A stretch of 64,000 nucleotides of DNA. Origin: Rhizobium leguminosarum. Lineage in GTDB: Bacteria; Pseudomonadota; Alphaproteobacteria; Rhizobiales; Rhizobiaceae. The notes under the pieces are model-generated. The model made no database searches, was not told the DNA's origin, and saw only the letters and a program-made list of their open reading frames with translations. The position numbers and the translations under genes were made by a program. The DNA is taken from NCBI RefSeq assembly GCF_004123835.1, contig NZ_MZMU01000003.1:434001-498000 (forward strand), written 5' to 3'. Positions 53,333 to 62,860 of this stretch are shown piece by piece. Numbering within the stretch: the stretch's first letter is position 1; the number at the start of each line of letters is the position of its first letter.

Positions 53333-54079
53333 ATGGATATGAATGTAATTCAGGCGAGCAAAGGCGAGAGGCATATGGCGAATTTCGCGAGTGCGGTGGT
53401 GCCGGATCTGTTGCCGCGCGATGAGCTTCTCCAGCGCCTCCACGGTGTCGCCAGCACCGGCAGGTTGCAGTCTGGTCTGCGCGCACTGACGGACTACGTG
53501 GGTGCTTCGCACTACCTTCTGGCACGCTGTGATCTCCTCCAGGAAAGTGGCCTCGATTTCATCGTTTCGTCGGACTGGCCTTTCGATCTGGTCAGGGACA
53601 TCGCCAATGATCTGGTCCGCGGCTATGCCCGGTCGACGGAGCTGGAAAAATGCATGCAGGTCTTCCAGCCGAATTTTGCTCTTCTGCCTGACAGTGCCGA
53701 GGTTCCGGATGGCGCCAGCCGCCAATATTGTTCTGTGACCTTCAATGTCGGCCGGTCACGGCTGGCCTTGATGTTCCTGTTCGGCGAGGGGTTCATCCTT
53801 TCGCCGGAGCGCCTGCGGGATGTAGGCCTGCTTGCAGGTTATGTCGCGAGCTTCCTGCGCTGCGGTGGTACGAAGGTCGATCGCGATTTCGAATTGACCG
53901 ACCGCGAGCTGGAATGCCTGTTCTGGATCGCCGAGGGCAAGACCAGCGACGAGATCGCGATGATCCTCGGAATCTCCCGCAATACCATCAACAACTACAT
54001 CACCAGCGTGATGCGCAAGACGGCGACCAAGACCCGGTCCGAGGCCATTGCCTTCGCCGTGCGCAATAATCTCGTATAG
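53333..54079 (+). CDS. visN: LuxR-type flagellar master regulator subunit VisN
   Basis: 248 residues: an N-terminal autoinducer-binding-like domain (about 30-165) and a C-terminal LuxR helix-turn-helix (LTDRELECLFWIAEGKTSDEI, LGISRNTINNYITSVMRKT). In Sinorhizobium and Rhizobium, VisN pairs with VisR as heteromultimer at the top of the motility hierarchy and activates rem. ATG 53375 is an alternative start. Co-transcribed with visR (8-base gap). Confidence 0.9.
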   Translation: MDMNVIQASKGERHMANFASAVVPDLLPRDELLQRLHGVASTGRLQSGLRALTDYVGASHYLLARCDLLQESGLDFIVSSDWPFDLVRDIANDLVRGYARSTELEKCMQVFQPNFALLPDSAEVPDGASRQYCSVTFNVGRSRLALMFLFGEGFILSPERLRDVGLLAGYVASFLRCGGTKVDRDFELTDRELECLFWIAEGKTSDEIAMILGISRNTINNYITSVMRKTATKTRSEAIAFAVRNNLV

Positions 54080-54087
54080 GGGGATCT

Positions 54088-54834
54088 ATGGGCTATCCAG
54101 CAGGCAGGACGATGAGCAGCGCCGAGCAGCTGCGCACGGTGCGTGTGAACAGGATTACCAGCCGGTCCGATCTTTTTCCGCGGCTGATCGCGATGCAGAA
54201 GCTCGCCGACGCGCAAGGCTTCGCGATCTTCCGCGTCAGCGGCTCGGGCCTTCCGGCAAAGCAGCGGCTTGTCTGCGAGCTCGAGAACTGGGGATCTGCC
54301 AATGCCGGTTTCGGCAAGGCCTTCACGGATGCCTACGGCGATATTCTTCTCGACCATATCGAAAAGTCGCTGCTGCCGCTCTCATGGGCCGGCGGTTATG
54401 ACCGTGCGGCACCCGGTCCGGCGGACTTCTCGCCGTTCATGACGCGATTGCAGGACGGTATTCTGCCTTTCTCCGGCCTTGCCTTTCCGGTGCGACTCGG
54501 CGCCGTCGGCAACGGTTTCATCCTTTTCACCGGCGATGAGATCGATCCTTCGAGCGATACCATCGTCGAGCTGCACGGTCGCTGCTGCCATATCATGATG
54601 GATCTGCTCTCGCTCGACGAACGCCGCGCGGCTGCCGCCGAGGCGCTCAGCGAACGCGAGATCGCCTGTCTGCAGCTTGCCGGCGACGGCCGCATCAGCG
54701 AAGAGATTGCCGACAAGCTCGGCCTGTCGGTGCACACCGTGAACGCCTATCTCGGTTCGGCGACCATCAAGCTCGATTCCGTCAATCGCATCCAGGCGAT
54801 CGCCAAGGCGATTCGGCTTGGTTATATCAGCTGA
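54088..54834 (+). CDS. visR: LuxR-type flagellar master regulator subunit VisR
   Basis: 248 residues with the same layout as VisN: a ligand-domain-like N-terminus (QGFAIFRVSGSGLPAKQRLVCELENWG) and a LuxR helix-turn-helix (LSEREIACLQLAGDGRISEEI, LGLSVHTVNAYLGSATIKLD). It is the partner of VisN and follows it by 8 bases with GGGGGATCT in front of the ATG. Confidence 0.9.
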   Translation: MGYPAGRTMSSAEQLRTVRVNRITSRSDLFPRLIAMQKLADAQGFAIFRVSGSGLPAKQRLVCELENWGSANAGFGKAFTDAYGDILLDHIEKSLLPLSWAGGYDRAAPGPADFSPFMTRLQDGILPFSGLAFPVRLGAVGNGFILFTGDEIDPSSDTIVELHGRCCHIMMDLLSLDERRAAAAEALSEREIACLQLAGDGRISEEIADKLGLSVHTVNAYLGSATIKLDSVNRIQAIAKAIRLGYIS

Positions 54835-54850
54835 ACAGCGCAGTCCTTTA

Positions 54851-54902
54851 CCGAGTTGCGCGTCTTTTCAGACGCGCAACGGACGTTGTAACGCTTTGAA
54901 CT
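54851..54902 (-). repeat. family A palindromic repeat, inverted copy
   Basis: TTGCGCGTCTTTTC then AGACGCGCAACGGACGTTGTAACGCTTTGAACT. Inner arms GCGCGTC/GACGCGC are intact. It lies between the convergent visR and flagellar hypothetical genes and may act as a terminator for both. Confidence 0.7.
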
Positions 54903-54940
54903 GTTGCCAAGGCGAATAAAGCTCGGTTGTCCTGAAAGAA

Positions 54941-55384
54941 TCAGCCGGCCAGCGCCTGCGGCGGCTGGTTGACGCTGTAACGCGCTTCCCGAAGGCTCTT
55001 TTTGAGGAAGATGGTGTTCTCGTCCGGATCTGCCGAGGGCTCCTGGAAAGCGATATGGCTGATCTCGATGCCGGCATGATCTTCGGCAAGGGTGAGTTGT
55101 GCGTAGACGGTGACGCCGCGCGGCTTGATTTCCAGATCGAGAACGACTTCCGGCTTGCCGCCCCACTCCAGAGTATAGTTGCCGCCCAGGCCGAAATTCA
55201 CCGTGCCCGGATGAAAGAAAAGCTCCGCCGCCGAAGCGACGAGATCGGAAAGATTGCCGTAATACTCGAAGCGCAGCAGTGAAATAAGGTCAGAAGCATC
55301 CAGAAGGCGCAGTTCAGTAGCGACCGGGCTGATCGCGTCTGCGAGGATCTTTTCACGCTGGGTAGAGTGGGGGCATTTTTTCAT
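54941..55384 (-). CDS. hypothetical protein linked to flhB
   Basis: 147 residues, no membrane segment or known domain. Mixed alpha/beta with a central beta-rich part (NFGLGGNYTLEWGGKPEVVLDLEIKPRG, VTVYAQLTLAEDHAGIEISHIAF). It begins 5 bases after the flhB stop, so it is the last gene of the motA-fliM-fliN-fliG-flhB transcript. The same position is occupied by an unnamed gene in Sinorhizobium. A role in flagellar assembly is inference from position only. Confidence 0.75.
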   Translation of the reverse strand: MKKCPHSTQREKILADAISPVATELRLLDASDLISLLRFEYYGNLSDLVASAAELFFHPGTVNFGLGGNYTLEWGGKPEVVLDLEIKPRGVTVYAQLTLAEDHAGIEISHIAFQEPSADPDENTIFLKKSLREARYSVNQPPQALAG

Positions 55385-55389
55385 TCGGC

Positions 55390-56469
55390 TTATCTCACCC
55401 GTTTGTTCTTGGCGTCCGCAGCGTAGACCCGGTGGATGAGCTCCGCTACCGCCTTATAAAAGACTGACGGGATGACACTATCGATCGAGACTTGCGCAAA
55501 CATGGAGCGCGCAAGTGGCGGATCTTCGAACACCGGTATGCCGTTCTTCTCGGCGATCTCCCTGATTTTGAGCGCAATCAGATCCTGACCCTTGGCCAGC
55601 ACCACCGGCGCGTCGTTCTCTTCACGCACGTAACGCAGCGCCACCGCATAATGTGTCGGGTTTGCAATCACCAGCGTCGCGCGGTCCACGTTGGCGATCA
55701 TGCGCCGGCGCGCCCGGTCGCGCATCAGCGAGCGCTGCCGGCTCTTGACGAAGGGATCGCCCTGCGCCTGCTTGTTTTCTTCCTTCACCTCGTGCCGCGT
55801 CATCTTCAACTCGGTGAACCAGTGATGGCGCGTCCAGAAAAGATCGGCGATCGCCACGATCGCCGTGGCGATCAGCACGACGATGATGATCTTGCGCATC
55901 GCCGCCATCATTCGCACGAGGATCGTCTGCGGATCGGAGAACATCGCGTCGATCGAGCCGAAATATTCGCTCCTGAGCACGAAGAACAGGATCACCCCGA
56001 CGACGACCACCTTGAACAGCGATTTTCCGAATTCGACCAGGCCGGGCAGGCTGAAGAGCCGTGACCAGCCCTTGATCGGCGAGATACGCGAGGCCTGTGG
56101 GCGGATGCGCTCAAGCACCAGTGTCGGCAGATTCTGGAAGACGGAGGAGGCGACGCCGAACACCATGAACAGGATGAAGGCGGGCGCCACCAGCGCCGCA
56201 CTTGCCCAGCCGATCCGGACGAACAGCGCCAGCACATCCGGCCCCGTCTCGATCTTCCACTGGTCGGGCTGTTCGAAGATGTCGCGCAGCGTTTCACTCA
56301 TACGTCCGACGCTGTCGGGAAGGAAGAATACGAGGTAAATGAAGGTCGCGAGCATCGTCGCAAAGATCGAAAGTTCGCGCGAAGACGGCACGTTGCCCTT
56401 TTCCGCGGCATCGCTTTGCTTTTTCGCGGTTGGGGCTTCTGTTTTGCTGTCCTTGTCATCGTCTGCCAA
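55390..56469 (-). CDS. flhB: flagellar export gate protein FlhB
   Basis: 359 residues. Four membrane helices between about 30 and 210, then the cytoplasmic autocleaved domain with the NPTH site ([15 protein letters not shown]) and [32 protein letters not shown]. It switches the flagellar type III export apparatus from hook to filament substrates. I chose the TTG at 56469 (GAGGG 8 bases upstream; product then starts [14 protein letters not shown]). The longer frame to 56556 reads through family B repeat and is not credible. Confidence 0.9.
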   Translation of the reverse strand: MADDDKDSKTEAPTAKKQSDAAEKGNVPSSRELSIFATMLATFIYLVFFLPDSVGRMSETLRDIFEQPDQWKIETGPDVLALFVRIGWASAALVAPAFILFMVFGVASSVFQNLPTLVLERIRPQASRISPIKGWSRLFSLPGLVEFGKSLFKVVVVGVILFFVLRSEYFGSIDAMFSDPQTILVRMMAAMRKIIIVVLIATAIVAIADLFWTRHHWFTELKMTRHEVKEENKQAQGDPFVKSRQRSLMRDRARRRMIANVDRATLVIANPTHYAVALRYVREENDAPVVLAKGQDLIALKIREIAEKNGIPVFEDPPLARSMFAQVSIDSVIPSVFYKAVAELIHRVYAADAKNKRVR

Positions 56470-56502
56470 GTCGCGGCCCTCTTCAAAGAAATAGGCCGCA
56501 GC

Positions 56503-56609
56503 TAATGCATGTCGCCCAAAAACGTGCAGCGGTTTTGGGATAATGACATGCATCAAAACAAAGACCTAAAGCGCGTCGCAGGAACCGAGTTCTATGCGAC
56601 GCGCTTTAG
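56503..56609 (+). repeat. family B double-hairpin repeat, copy 2
   Basis: First hairpin GCATGTCGCCCAAAA / TTTTGGGATAATGACATGC with loop near ACGTGCAGCGG; linker CAAAACAAAGACC; second hairpin with perfect 13-bp arms AAAGCGCGTCGCA / TGCGACGCGCTTT, ending TAG. Starts 34 bases from the flhB start codon. Confidence 0.85.
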
Positions 56610-56703
56610 AGCGCGGTCTGTTGCAGGAAGGGTAGTCGCCTGTGGCATGGCGATCAACAGCCGCCTTTCGGCATGCCGGATTTGTCAACAGTCTCGAGGT
56701 GCC

Positions 56704-56807
56704 GATGCATGTCGCCCGGAAGTGTGCAGCGGTTCCGGGATAACGACGTGCATAAAACAAGGAGCTAAAACCAGTCGCATGAATCAGTTCACTGCGACGC
56801 GTTTTAG
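56704..56807 (+). repeat. family B double-hairpin repeat, copy 3
   Basis: First hairpin GCATGTCGCCCGGAA / TTCCGGGATAACGACGTGC with loop GTGTGCAGCGG; compared with copy 2 both arms changed together (CCCAAAA/TTTTGGG to CCCGGAA/TTCCGGG). Second hairpin AGTCGCA/TGCGACG, ending GTTTTAG, which contains the stop codon of fliG. Confidence 0.85.
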
Positions 56808-57844
56808 GCGGCCGCCGAAGCGTCGCCTTCCTTTTCCTTGAGCTCGATCTGGCCGGAATTGGCCAGCCGAATCGCTTCCTGCGCCACGGCGCGGCGGGCA
56901 ATCGCGATCTCGCGCGGATTGACGCCGCCCATGCCGCTCTGCAGATCCGATTCGATCATGCGGCGCTGGCGTGGGCTGATGGCGGAGAGAACCGATTCGC
57001 GGATCTCGGGGGGCGACCCGCGCAGCGCGACGGTGAGCACGTCCGTCGAGATGTCGTTCAGCAGCATGACGCGGCTGCGCTGCGGCATGTACATGAGGTC
57101 CTCGAACAGGAAGATCTTCGGGCGAACCTTGTTGACCGACTCGCGGCTGATCGATTCGAGCGAGCTGAGCAGCGTGTCGACCTGCGGCTTGTCGAGCTCG
57201 TTCATGAGATCGGCGACCTTCGTCGAGCCGGCTGCATTGCGCTCTGCCTCGACCTCGGCAAGCAGCGTCATGACCTGGTTTTCGATGATCTGCGCAGCCT
57301 TCGGGCTGACCGCCTTCATGTTGACCGTTCTGTTCATGATGTCGGCGCGGCGGTTGTCGGGAAGCTGCAGCAGCACCTTGGCGCCGAAGGAGGAGGGCAT
57401 CATCGAAAGAATATAGGCGACGGTCTGCGGATGCTCGCGCAGCAGGAACTGTGCGACGAACGTCGGCTCCGCCTCGCTGAGGCGATCCCAGATCGAGGTT
57501 TCGTAGGCCTGGAATGCGGTGCGGCGGCCGAGCAGGCTGTCGACCTCGTCGGGCGTCAGGCCTTCTTCAAGAATGGCCTCGATCGCCTTGGCGTTGTCCA
57601 TCAGTCCGGCGCCCTCGGTGAAGAGGTCTTCGAACTCGGAGACGAGCAACTGGAGCTCGTCCGGCGGAATGGCGCGCAGCGACTGGGCGGATGAGATAAT
57701 GGTCTGCAGTTCGGCTTGGGTGAAATATTTCAACAGCCGGCCGGCGACGCCCTTTCCCATAGCGAGAAGAACAGCCGCCGCCTTTTCAGCCTGGGTCAAC
57801 GGTTTCCCGGCTAGTGCGCCGCCGAAATCGTCAAAGTCCATCAT
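56804..57844 (-). CDS. fliG: flagellar motor switch protein FliG
   Basis: 346 residues. N-terminal FliF-binding domain (LTQAEKAAAVLLAMGKGVAGRLLK), middle domain with EHPQTVAYILSMM, and C-terminal torque domain with LFEDLMYMPQRSRVMLLNDI and RGSPPEIRESVLSAISPRQRRMIESDL. The first of two adjacent ATGs is used (GAGG upstream). It forms the rotor ring that interacts with MotA. The stop lies in family B copy 3. Codes on the minus strand between fliN and flhB. Confidence 0.93.
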   Translation of the reverse strand: MMDFDDFGGALAGKPLTQAEKAAAVLLAMGKGVAGRLLKYFTQAELQTIISSAQSLRAIPPDELQLLVSEFEDLFTEGAGLMDNAKAIEAILEEGLTPDEVDSLLGRRTAFQAYETSIWDRLSEAEPTFVAQFLLREHPQTVAYILSMMPSSFGAKVLLQLPDNRRADIMNRTVNMKAVSPKAAQIIENQVMTLLAEVEAERNAAGSTKVADLMNELDKPQVDTLLSSLESISRESVNKVRPKIFLFEDLMYMPQRSRVMLLNDISTDVLTVALRGSPPEIRESVLSAISPRQRRMIESDLQSGMGGVNPREIAIARRAVAQEAIRLANSGQIELKEKEGDASAAA

Positions 57845-57872
57845 GGTCTAACCTCTCCGTCCCACACAGGGA

Positions 57873-58460
57873 TCAGGCTTTTTTCGTACTCAAAACTTCA
57901 ATCAGTTTCACACCGAATCGCGTGTCGTCGTTATCAAGCACCGTAATTTCGCCACGTGCAATCCTGCGGCCATTCACCATGATCTCGACCGGTTCACCGA
58001 TCTTCTTGTCGAGGGCGATGGTCGCCCCTTCATTGAGGTTCATCAGGCCGGAGACCTGCATGCGGCTGGTGCCGAGCATGATCTGGACGTCGATCGGGAT
58101 GTCCATGATCAGGTCGAAGTTGGAATTCAAAGCGCTGCCGAGCGGGGCCGGCGACGCCTCGAAGGAGGGGCTGCTGCCGAAATCCATGCCGGCCGCCGGG
58201 CTGGCATCGCCGCCGCCGAAGTCGCCGCCGAAATCGTCGCTGCCAAACGGGGTTTCCGAAGTCTCGCCGCCAAAGGCCGCCAGGTCCGTTCCTGCTGCGA
58301 AGGGGTCGTCCTGCAGGTCGTCACCAAACTGCGACAGGTCGCCATCGGCATCCTGCTTCAGCACGCCGCGCAGATCGTCGATCGCCTGGTCGAGATCCGC
58401 TTCGCTACCCGGAAGATCCAGGGAGAGGTCGCTGTTCTGCTGTGTTTTCTTCGTAGCCAT
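57873..58460 (-). CDS. fliN: flagellar motor switch protein FliN
   Basis: 195 residues; longer than enteric FliN because of an acidic Asp/Gly/Ala-rich N-terminal ~100 residues ([30 protein letters not shown]). The C-terminal SpoA/FliN domain is typical ([34 protein letters not shown]). It forms the C-ring with FliM and FliG. Lies between fliM and fliG. Confidence 0.92.
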   Translation of the reverse strand: MATKKTQQNSDLSLDLPGSEADLDQAIDDLRGVLKQDADGDLSQFGDDLQDDPFAAGTDLAAFGGETSETPFGSDDFGGDFGGGDASPAAGMDFGSSPSFEASPAPLGSALNSNFDLIMDIPIDVQIMLGTSRMQVSGLMNLNEGATIALDKKIGEPVEIMVNGRRIARGEITVLDNDDTRFGVKLIEVLSTKKA

Positions 58461-58525
58461 GAAATCACTATTCCAGTTGAAACTTGCCTCAAACTGCCTT
58501 TGCAGCCCAAAAGCCAGAGAACCGA

Positions 58526-59476
58526 TTAATTCATTAAATGACGGATGAGTTCGTCATCCGAGTTCATCGTATCCTTGACGCGGACCATGTAGTTTTCGCC
58601 TGAACGCCCGAACTCGCACACATACAATTCCTTGCTGTTGGCGCTGACCTCGACGCGCACGTCGCCGTGGTCGCGGAACGGAATGACGTCGCCGACCATC
58701 AGCTTCGATATCGTGCGCAGCGTCAGGTCCTGCAGCCTGATCTTGGCCTCGAGCGTGACATGTGAGCGGCGGACCTGGTCGCCGAGCTGTTCGGTCCATT
58801 CCGCTGAGTTGCTGCTGGCCTGGCGTTTCGGCTTCGGCGGCGTCACCTTGGTCTTGAGCAGTGCCGTCTGCGGAACGATCAACGAAAATTCCGAAACGAT
58901 GCCGGCAAGCGTGATCGACATGTTGATGGCGGCCGCGAATTCATCCGGACGATCCTCCTGAGGCCGGGCGCGCATGTCATGGGCGTACGGGGCCGAAAGG
59001 CTCGGTTCGAAACCGCCCGGCGCGTTGACGGCCGAGCGCAGCACCTTTGCGATCTTGTCGAAGACCATGACCGCCAGATCGAGCTCGATGATCGACAGCA
59101 GCCGGTCGGCCGGTTCCTCGATCGTATCGGCTGTGGCGCCGAGCAGATGCTCCATCAGCGTGATGACGAAGCCGTTGCCGCAGGCAAGCGTGATGTTCTG
59201 CGACCAGTTGCGCAGCGTCGCGTCGACGAGTGTGACGTTCGCGCTCAGGTCCTCGATCAGATGGTTCTTGTAGCCGATCTCGCAGCCGAGATAGTTGACC
59301 GTCACGTCGAGGCCGGTCTCGCTTTTAATGACGTCGGGAAAGAATTCGCTGTAGATTTCCCCGAAGGAGCTGCAGATCTTGGCGACCCTGCCTCTGTCGC
59401 CAAGCCCGCCTGTCAGCTTGGCGAGGAGGGCAGGATCCATTGCCGGTTTGTCGTGCGAAGCATTGCTCATAGTCAT
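58526..59476 (-). CDS. fliM: flagellar motor switch protein FliM
   Basis: 316 residues. A CheC-like middle domain (about 40-220) leads to a C-terminal SpoA domain with [17 protein letters not shown]. The CheY-binding N-terminal peptide of enteric FliM (LSQxEIDALL) is not evident, in keeping with the diverged rhizobial switch. The ATG immediately follows the motA stop, indicating coupled translation. Confidence 0.88.
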   Translation of the reverse strand: MTMSNASHDKPAMDPALLAKLTGGLGDRGRVAKICSSFGEIYSEFFPDVIKSETGLDVTVNYLGCEIGYKNHLIEDLSANVTLVDATLRNWSQNITLACGNGFVITLMEHLLGATADTIEEPADRLLSIIELDLAVMVFDKIAKVLRSAVNAPGGFEPSLSAPYAHDMRARPQEDRPDEFAAAINMSITLAGIVSEFSLIVPQTALLKTKVTPPKPKRQASSNSAEWTEQLGDQVRRSHVTLEAKIRLQDLTLRTISKLMVGDVIPFRDHGDVRVEVSANSKELYVCEFGRSGENYMVRVKDTMNSDDELIRHLMN

Positions 59477-60349
59477 TTAAGCCGCCTTGTTTTCGCCACC
59501 TGGGTTCATCATTTCCTGCTCGACCGCATCGATGGACGGACGCTCGTAAGCCGAGATCGTCTTGCGACCGTATTCGAGAGCGACCTGCGGTACCGAGCCG
59601 TTCATATAGGCAAGCAGCGTCTGCTTGACGATGACGTAGAGGCGGTGCTGCTTGTTGCGCACGACCTTGATCTGGGAGACCAGCGGCGAGCAGACGCAGT
59701 AGGACAAGAGAATGCCGAGGAAGGTGCCGACGAGCGCCGAGCCGATCAGGTGACCGAGCACTTCGGGCGAATCGTTGATGTGGGCCATCGCTTTGATGAC
59801 GCCGAGAACGGCCGCGACGATACCGATCGCCGGGAAGGAATCGCCCATGATCTGGATCGCGTGGTAGGGCTTCATCTTGTCGTGCATGATGGTGTTGAGC
59901 TCTTCATCCATCAGCGCCTCGATCTCGTGGCTGCGGGCGTTGCCGATGATGATCAGGCGCACGTAGTCGCAGATGAACGCCGTCAGTTCCTTGTTCTTCA
60001 AAACGGTCGGAGCCGATTGAAAGATCGTCGATTCGGCCGGATTGTCGATATGGGCTTCGATTTCGTTTCGCGACTTGGTGCGCAGGTCGCGCATCAGCGA
60101 ATAGAGCACGCCGAGCGTATCGAGATAGTTACGTTCCTTCGGCACGGCATGCTTGAAGGCTTCGCCGAGCGCCTTGCCGGAATCCTTCACCACCTTCATC
60201 GGGTTCGCCATGATGAAGCTGCCGAGACCGGCGCCACCGATGATGACGAATTCGAAGGGCTGGAACAGAGCGTTCACGTCGCCGCCCATCGCCATGAAGC
60301 TGCCGATGACACAGCCGCAAGTCACTATAAATCCGATAATGATGTTCAT
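59477..60349 (-). CDS. motA: flagellar motor stator protein MotA
   Basis: 290 residues with four membrane helices. MNIIIGFIV at the start, [15 protein letters not shown], and the cytoplasmic loop with [20 protein letters not shown] that contacts FliG. The conserved prolines are in [19 protein letters not shown]. It conducts protons with MotB. The start at 60349 is chosen by similarity to Sinorhizobium MotA; a codon 10 residues upstream is in frame but lacks a ribosome-binding site. First gene of the minus-strand motor operon. Confidence 0.93.
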   Translation of the reverse strand: MNIIIGFIVTCGCVIGSFMAMGGDVNALFQPFEFVIIGGAGLGSFIMANPMKVVKDSGKALGEAFKHAVPKERNYLDTLGVLYSLMRDLRTKSRNEIEAHIDNPAESTIFQSAPTVLKNKELTAFICDYVRLIIIGNARSHEIEALMDEELNTIMHDKMKPYHAIQIMGDSFPAIGIVAAVLGVIKAMAHINDSPEVLGHLIGSALVGTFLGILLSYCVCSPLVSQIKVVRNKQHRLYVIVKQTLLAYMNGSVPQVALEYGRKTISAYERPSIDAVEQEMMNPGGENKAA

Positions 60350-60603
60350 CGTCAGCCCAATCTGAACGTTGCTTTTCATTGAGACCGATAGGGTTTCTGC
60401 CTTGCGTGAGGCTGATGAAAGGCCCGCTCGCGAGGCATTTCCGCGTGCCAGCTTCGCGCAAGCATCTGCCGTCAGTCTAAAGGAGACGAATGGGTGCCCG
60501 CGCCCGTTTCTGAGATGCCGCCTCAGCGAAATCCCGGCCGAACCACATAAGACGACGCCCGGCCTTTCGTTCCGTTCATCGCCAATGCTTGGAGCTTACC
60601 GAC

Positions 60604-61338
60604 ATGCAATCCGGTCTTTATGTTTCTCTGTCGTCGCAGATGGCCCTCGAAAAGCGTCTGACCACCATCGCAGACAACATGGCGAACGTGAACACGACCG
60701 GTTTTCGCGCCACCGAGGTGAAGTTCGACGAGATGGTGGCGGCCACCAAGAACAAGCTGAACACCAAGGTCGCCTTCGTTTCCCAGGGCAACGACTACCT
60801 GAACGAGGGAAATGGCGAGTTGCAGCACACCGGCAACATGCTCGATTTCGCCGTCAAGGGTGATGCCTGGTTTGCGCTCGACACGCCGGCCGGCCGGGTT
60901 CTGACGCGGGATGGCCGCTTTACGATCAAGGATACCGGCGAACTCGTCTCGATTCGCGGATACCCGGTTCTTGACGCCGGCGGCGCACCGATCCAGCTCA
61001 ACACGACAGGCGGTGAGCCGGCCGTCGGCACCGACGGCATCATCTATCAGGGCGGCCGCCAGATCGGCTCGCTCGGCCTGTTCGAGGCCGATGTCAGCAA
61101 GGGTTACCTGCGCTACGAAAACAGCGGCATCATGACCACCGACCAGCCGCGCGCCGTCGTCGACCGCTTCAATGTCGGTGTCGAGCAGGGTTATCTCGAA
61201 AACTCCAACGTCAACGCCATGCGCGAGATCACCCAGCTGATCGAAGTCAACCGCGCCTTCGAAAGCGTCTCGTCGCTGATGCGCGACAGCGAGGATTCTT
61301 TCAAGGAAGCCGTTCAGACGCTTGGGGGCAGCCGCTAA
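60604..61338 (+). CDS. flgF: flagellar basal-body rod protein FlgF
   Basis: 244 residues. Rod/hook-family N-terminus (LYVSLSSQMALEKRLTTIADNMANVNTTGF) and C-terminus (GYLENSNVNAMREITQLIEVNRAFES). It forms the proximal rod. Divergent from motA with 254 bases between them, where both promoters must lie. The TAA stop is formed by the first bases of family B copy 4. Confidence 0.92.
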   Translation: MQSGLYVSLSSQMALEKRLTTIADNMANVNTTGFRATEVKFDEMVAATKNKLNTKVAFVSQGNDYLNEGNGELQHTGNMLDFAVKGDAWFALDTPAGRVLTRDGRFTIKDTGELVSIRGYPVLDAGGAPIQLNTTGGEPAVGTDGIIYQGGRQIGSLGLFEADVSKGYLRYENSGIMTTDQPRAVVDRFNVGVEQGYLENSNVNAMREITQLIEVNRAFESVSSLMRDSEDSFKEAVQTLGGSR

Positions 61339-61442
61339 TGCATGTCGCCCAAAAGTGTCCGGCGGTTTTGGGAGAACGACATGCACAAGAACAAAGATCC
61401 AAAATACGTCGCATGCAGCAAGCTGCACGCGACGTATTTTAG
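61335..61442 (+). repeat. family B double-hairpin repeat, copy 4
   Basis: Begins CTAATGCATGTCGCCC: the flgF stop is inside it. Loop GTGTCCGGCGG, linker AAGAACAAAGATCC, second hairpin with 12-bp arms AAAATACGTCGC / GCGACGTATTTT, ending TAG 16 bases before fliI. Confidence 0.85.
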
Positions 61443-61457
61443 GGTGGGATTTGAAGC

Positions 61458-62858
61458 ATGAGCACCACGCTACTATCAGTGGACGGTCTTTCTCCGAGGC
61501 TGGCGCATCTGGCGGACCTCGTCGACCGATACGCATCGCCGGAGTTCGCAGTTGCCCATGGAGGCCGCGTGCAGACCATCGCTGCCGGCCACTACACGGT
61601 TCACGGTCTCTCCCGCCATGTTCGTCTCGGCGAGTTCGTGGCCCATAAATCGGCCACCGGCATCCATCTCGGCGAGGTCGTGCGCGTCGAGCCGGAACTG
61701 ATCTATGTCTGCCCGATCGAACCCGGCGAACCGATCGGCATCCACGATACCGTCATCCGCAAGGGCGCCTTCCGCATTTCACCGACGGACAGCTGGTGCG
61801 GGCGCACCGTCAACTCGCTCTGCGAGCCGATCGACGGGCTGGGCCCGATCACCGAGGGCCTCGATCGCCGCTCGATCTCCAATACCGCGCCGCCCTCGAT
61901 GACCCGCAAGCGTGTCGAGACCGGCTTCAAGACCGGCGTGCGCGCGATCGACATCTTCTCGCCGCTCTGCCTCGGCCAGCGCCTCGGCATCTTCGCCGGT
62001 TCCGGCGTCGGCAAGTCGACGCTTCTGTCCATGCTCGCCCGCGCCGATGCCTTCGACAAGGTTGTCATTGCGCTCGTCGGCGAACGTGGCCGCGAAGTGC
62101 GCGAATTCATCGAGGATACGCTCGGCAGCAATATGAAGAAGGCGATTGCCGTCGTCGCCACCAGCGACGAGAGCCCGATGCTGCGCAAAATGGCGCCGCT
62201 GACGGCGGTCACCATCGCCGAGCATTTCCGCGACAAGGGCGAGAACGTCCTCTTCATCGTCGATAGCGTCACGCGTTTCGCCCATGCGATCCGCGAGGTG
62301 GCGACCGCCTCCGGCGAGCCGCCGATCGCGCGCGGTTATCCCGCCTCCGTCTTCACCGAGCTGCCGCGCCTCTTGGAACGCGCCGGTCCCGGTCCCGAGG
62401 GCGCCGGCACCATCACGGCGATCATCTCGATCCTCGTCGACGGCGACAATCACAATGACCCGATCGCCGATTCGACCCGCGGCATCCTCGACGGACATAT
62501 CGTCCTGCAGCGCAGTCTCGCCGAAGAAGGGCGATATCCCCCGATCGATCCGCTCGCCTCGATCTCACGTCTTGCCCGCAAGGCCTGGACGCCGGATCAG
62601 GAAAAGCTGGTATCGCGGCTGAAGGTGTTGATCCATCGTTTCGAAGAGACGCGCGACCTGCGCATGATCGGCGGTTACCGTCAGGGTGCTGATCCCGATC
62701 TCGACATGGCGATCAAGCAGGTGCCGATTATTTACGACGTTCTGAAGCAGTCTCCGGGCGATCGTGTCTCGCTCGACGCTTTCGCCGATCTCGCCGGCGC
62801 GCTCAAGGCTGCAGCCGGCATGGGCAATCAGGGCGCCCCTATTCAGAGGAGAGGCTAG
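61458..62858 (+). CDS. fliI: flagellum-specific ATPase FliI
   Basis: 466 residues, F1-beta-like hexameric ATPase that unfolds export substrates at the flagellar type III gate. Walker A GSGVGKST near 185, Walker B in NVLFIVDSVTRFAHAIREV, and the FliI-typical PPIARGYPASVFTELPRLLERAG. It starts 16 bases after repeat copy 4 and is followed by the small gene without real spacing. Confidence 0.94.
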   Translation: MSTTLLSVDGLSPRLAHLADLVDRYASPEFAVAHGGRVQTIAAGHYTVHGLSRHVRLGEFVAHKSATGIHLGEVVRVEPELIYVCPIEPGEPIGIHDTVIRKGAFRISPTDSWCGRTVNSLCEPIDGLGPITEGLDRRSISNTAPPSMTRKRVETGFKTGVRAIDIFSPLCLGQRLGIFAGSGVGKSTLLSMLARADAFDKVVIALVGERGREVREFIEDTLGSNMKKAIAVVATSDESPMLRKMAPLTAVTIAEHFRDKGENVLFIVDSVTRFAHAIREVATASGEPPIARGYPASVFTELPRLLERAGPGPEGAGTITAIISILVDGDNHNDPIADSTRGILDGHIVLQRSLAEEGRYPPIDPLASISRLARKAWTPDQEKLVSRLKVLIHRFEETRDLRMIGGYRQGADPDLDMAIKQVPIIYDVLKQSPGDRVSLDAFADLAGALKAAAGMGNQGAPIQRRG

Positions 62859-62860
62859 AC

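Noticed and set aside
56470..56556. 29-codon N-terminal extension of flhB
   Set aside because: It reads through family B copy 2; the encoded residues derive from the hairpin and do not belong to FlhB.
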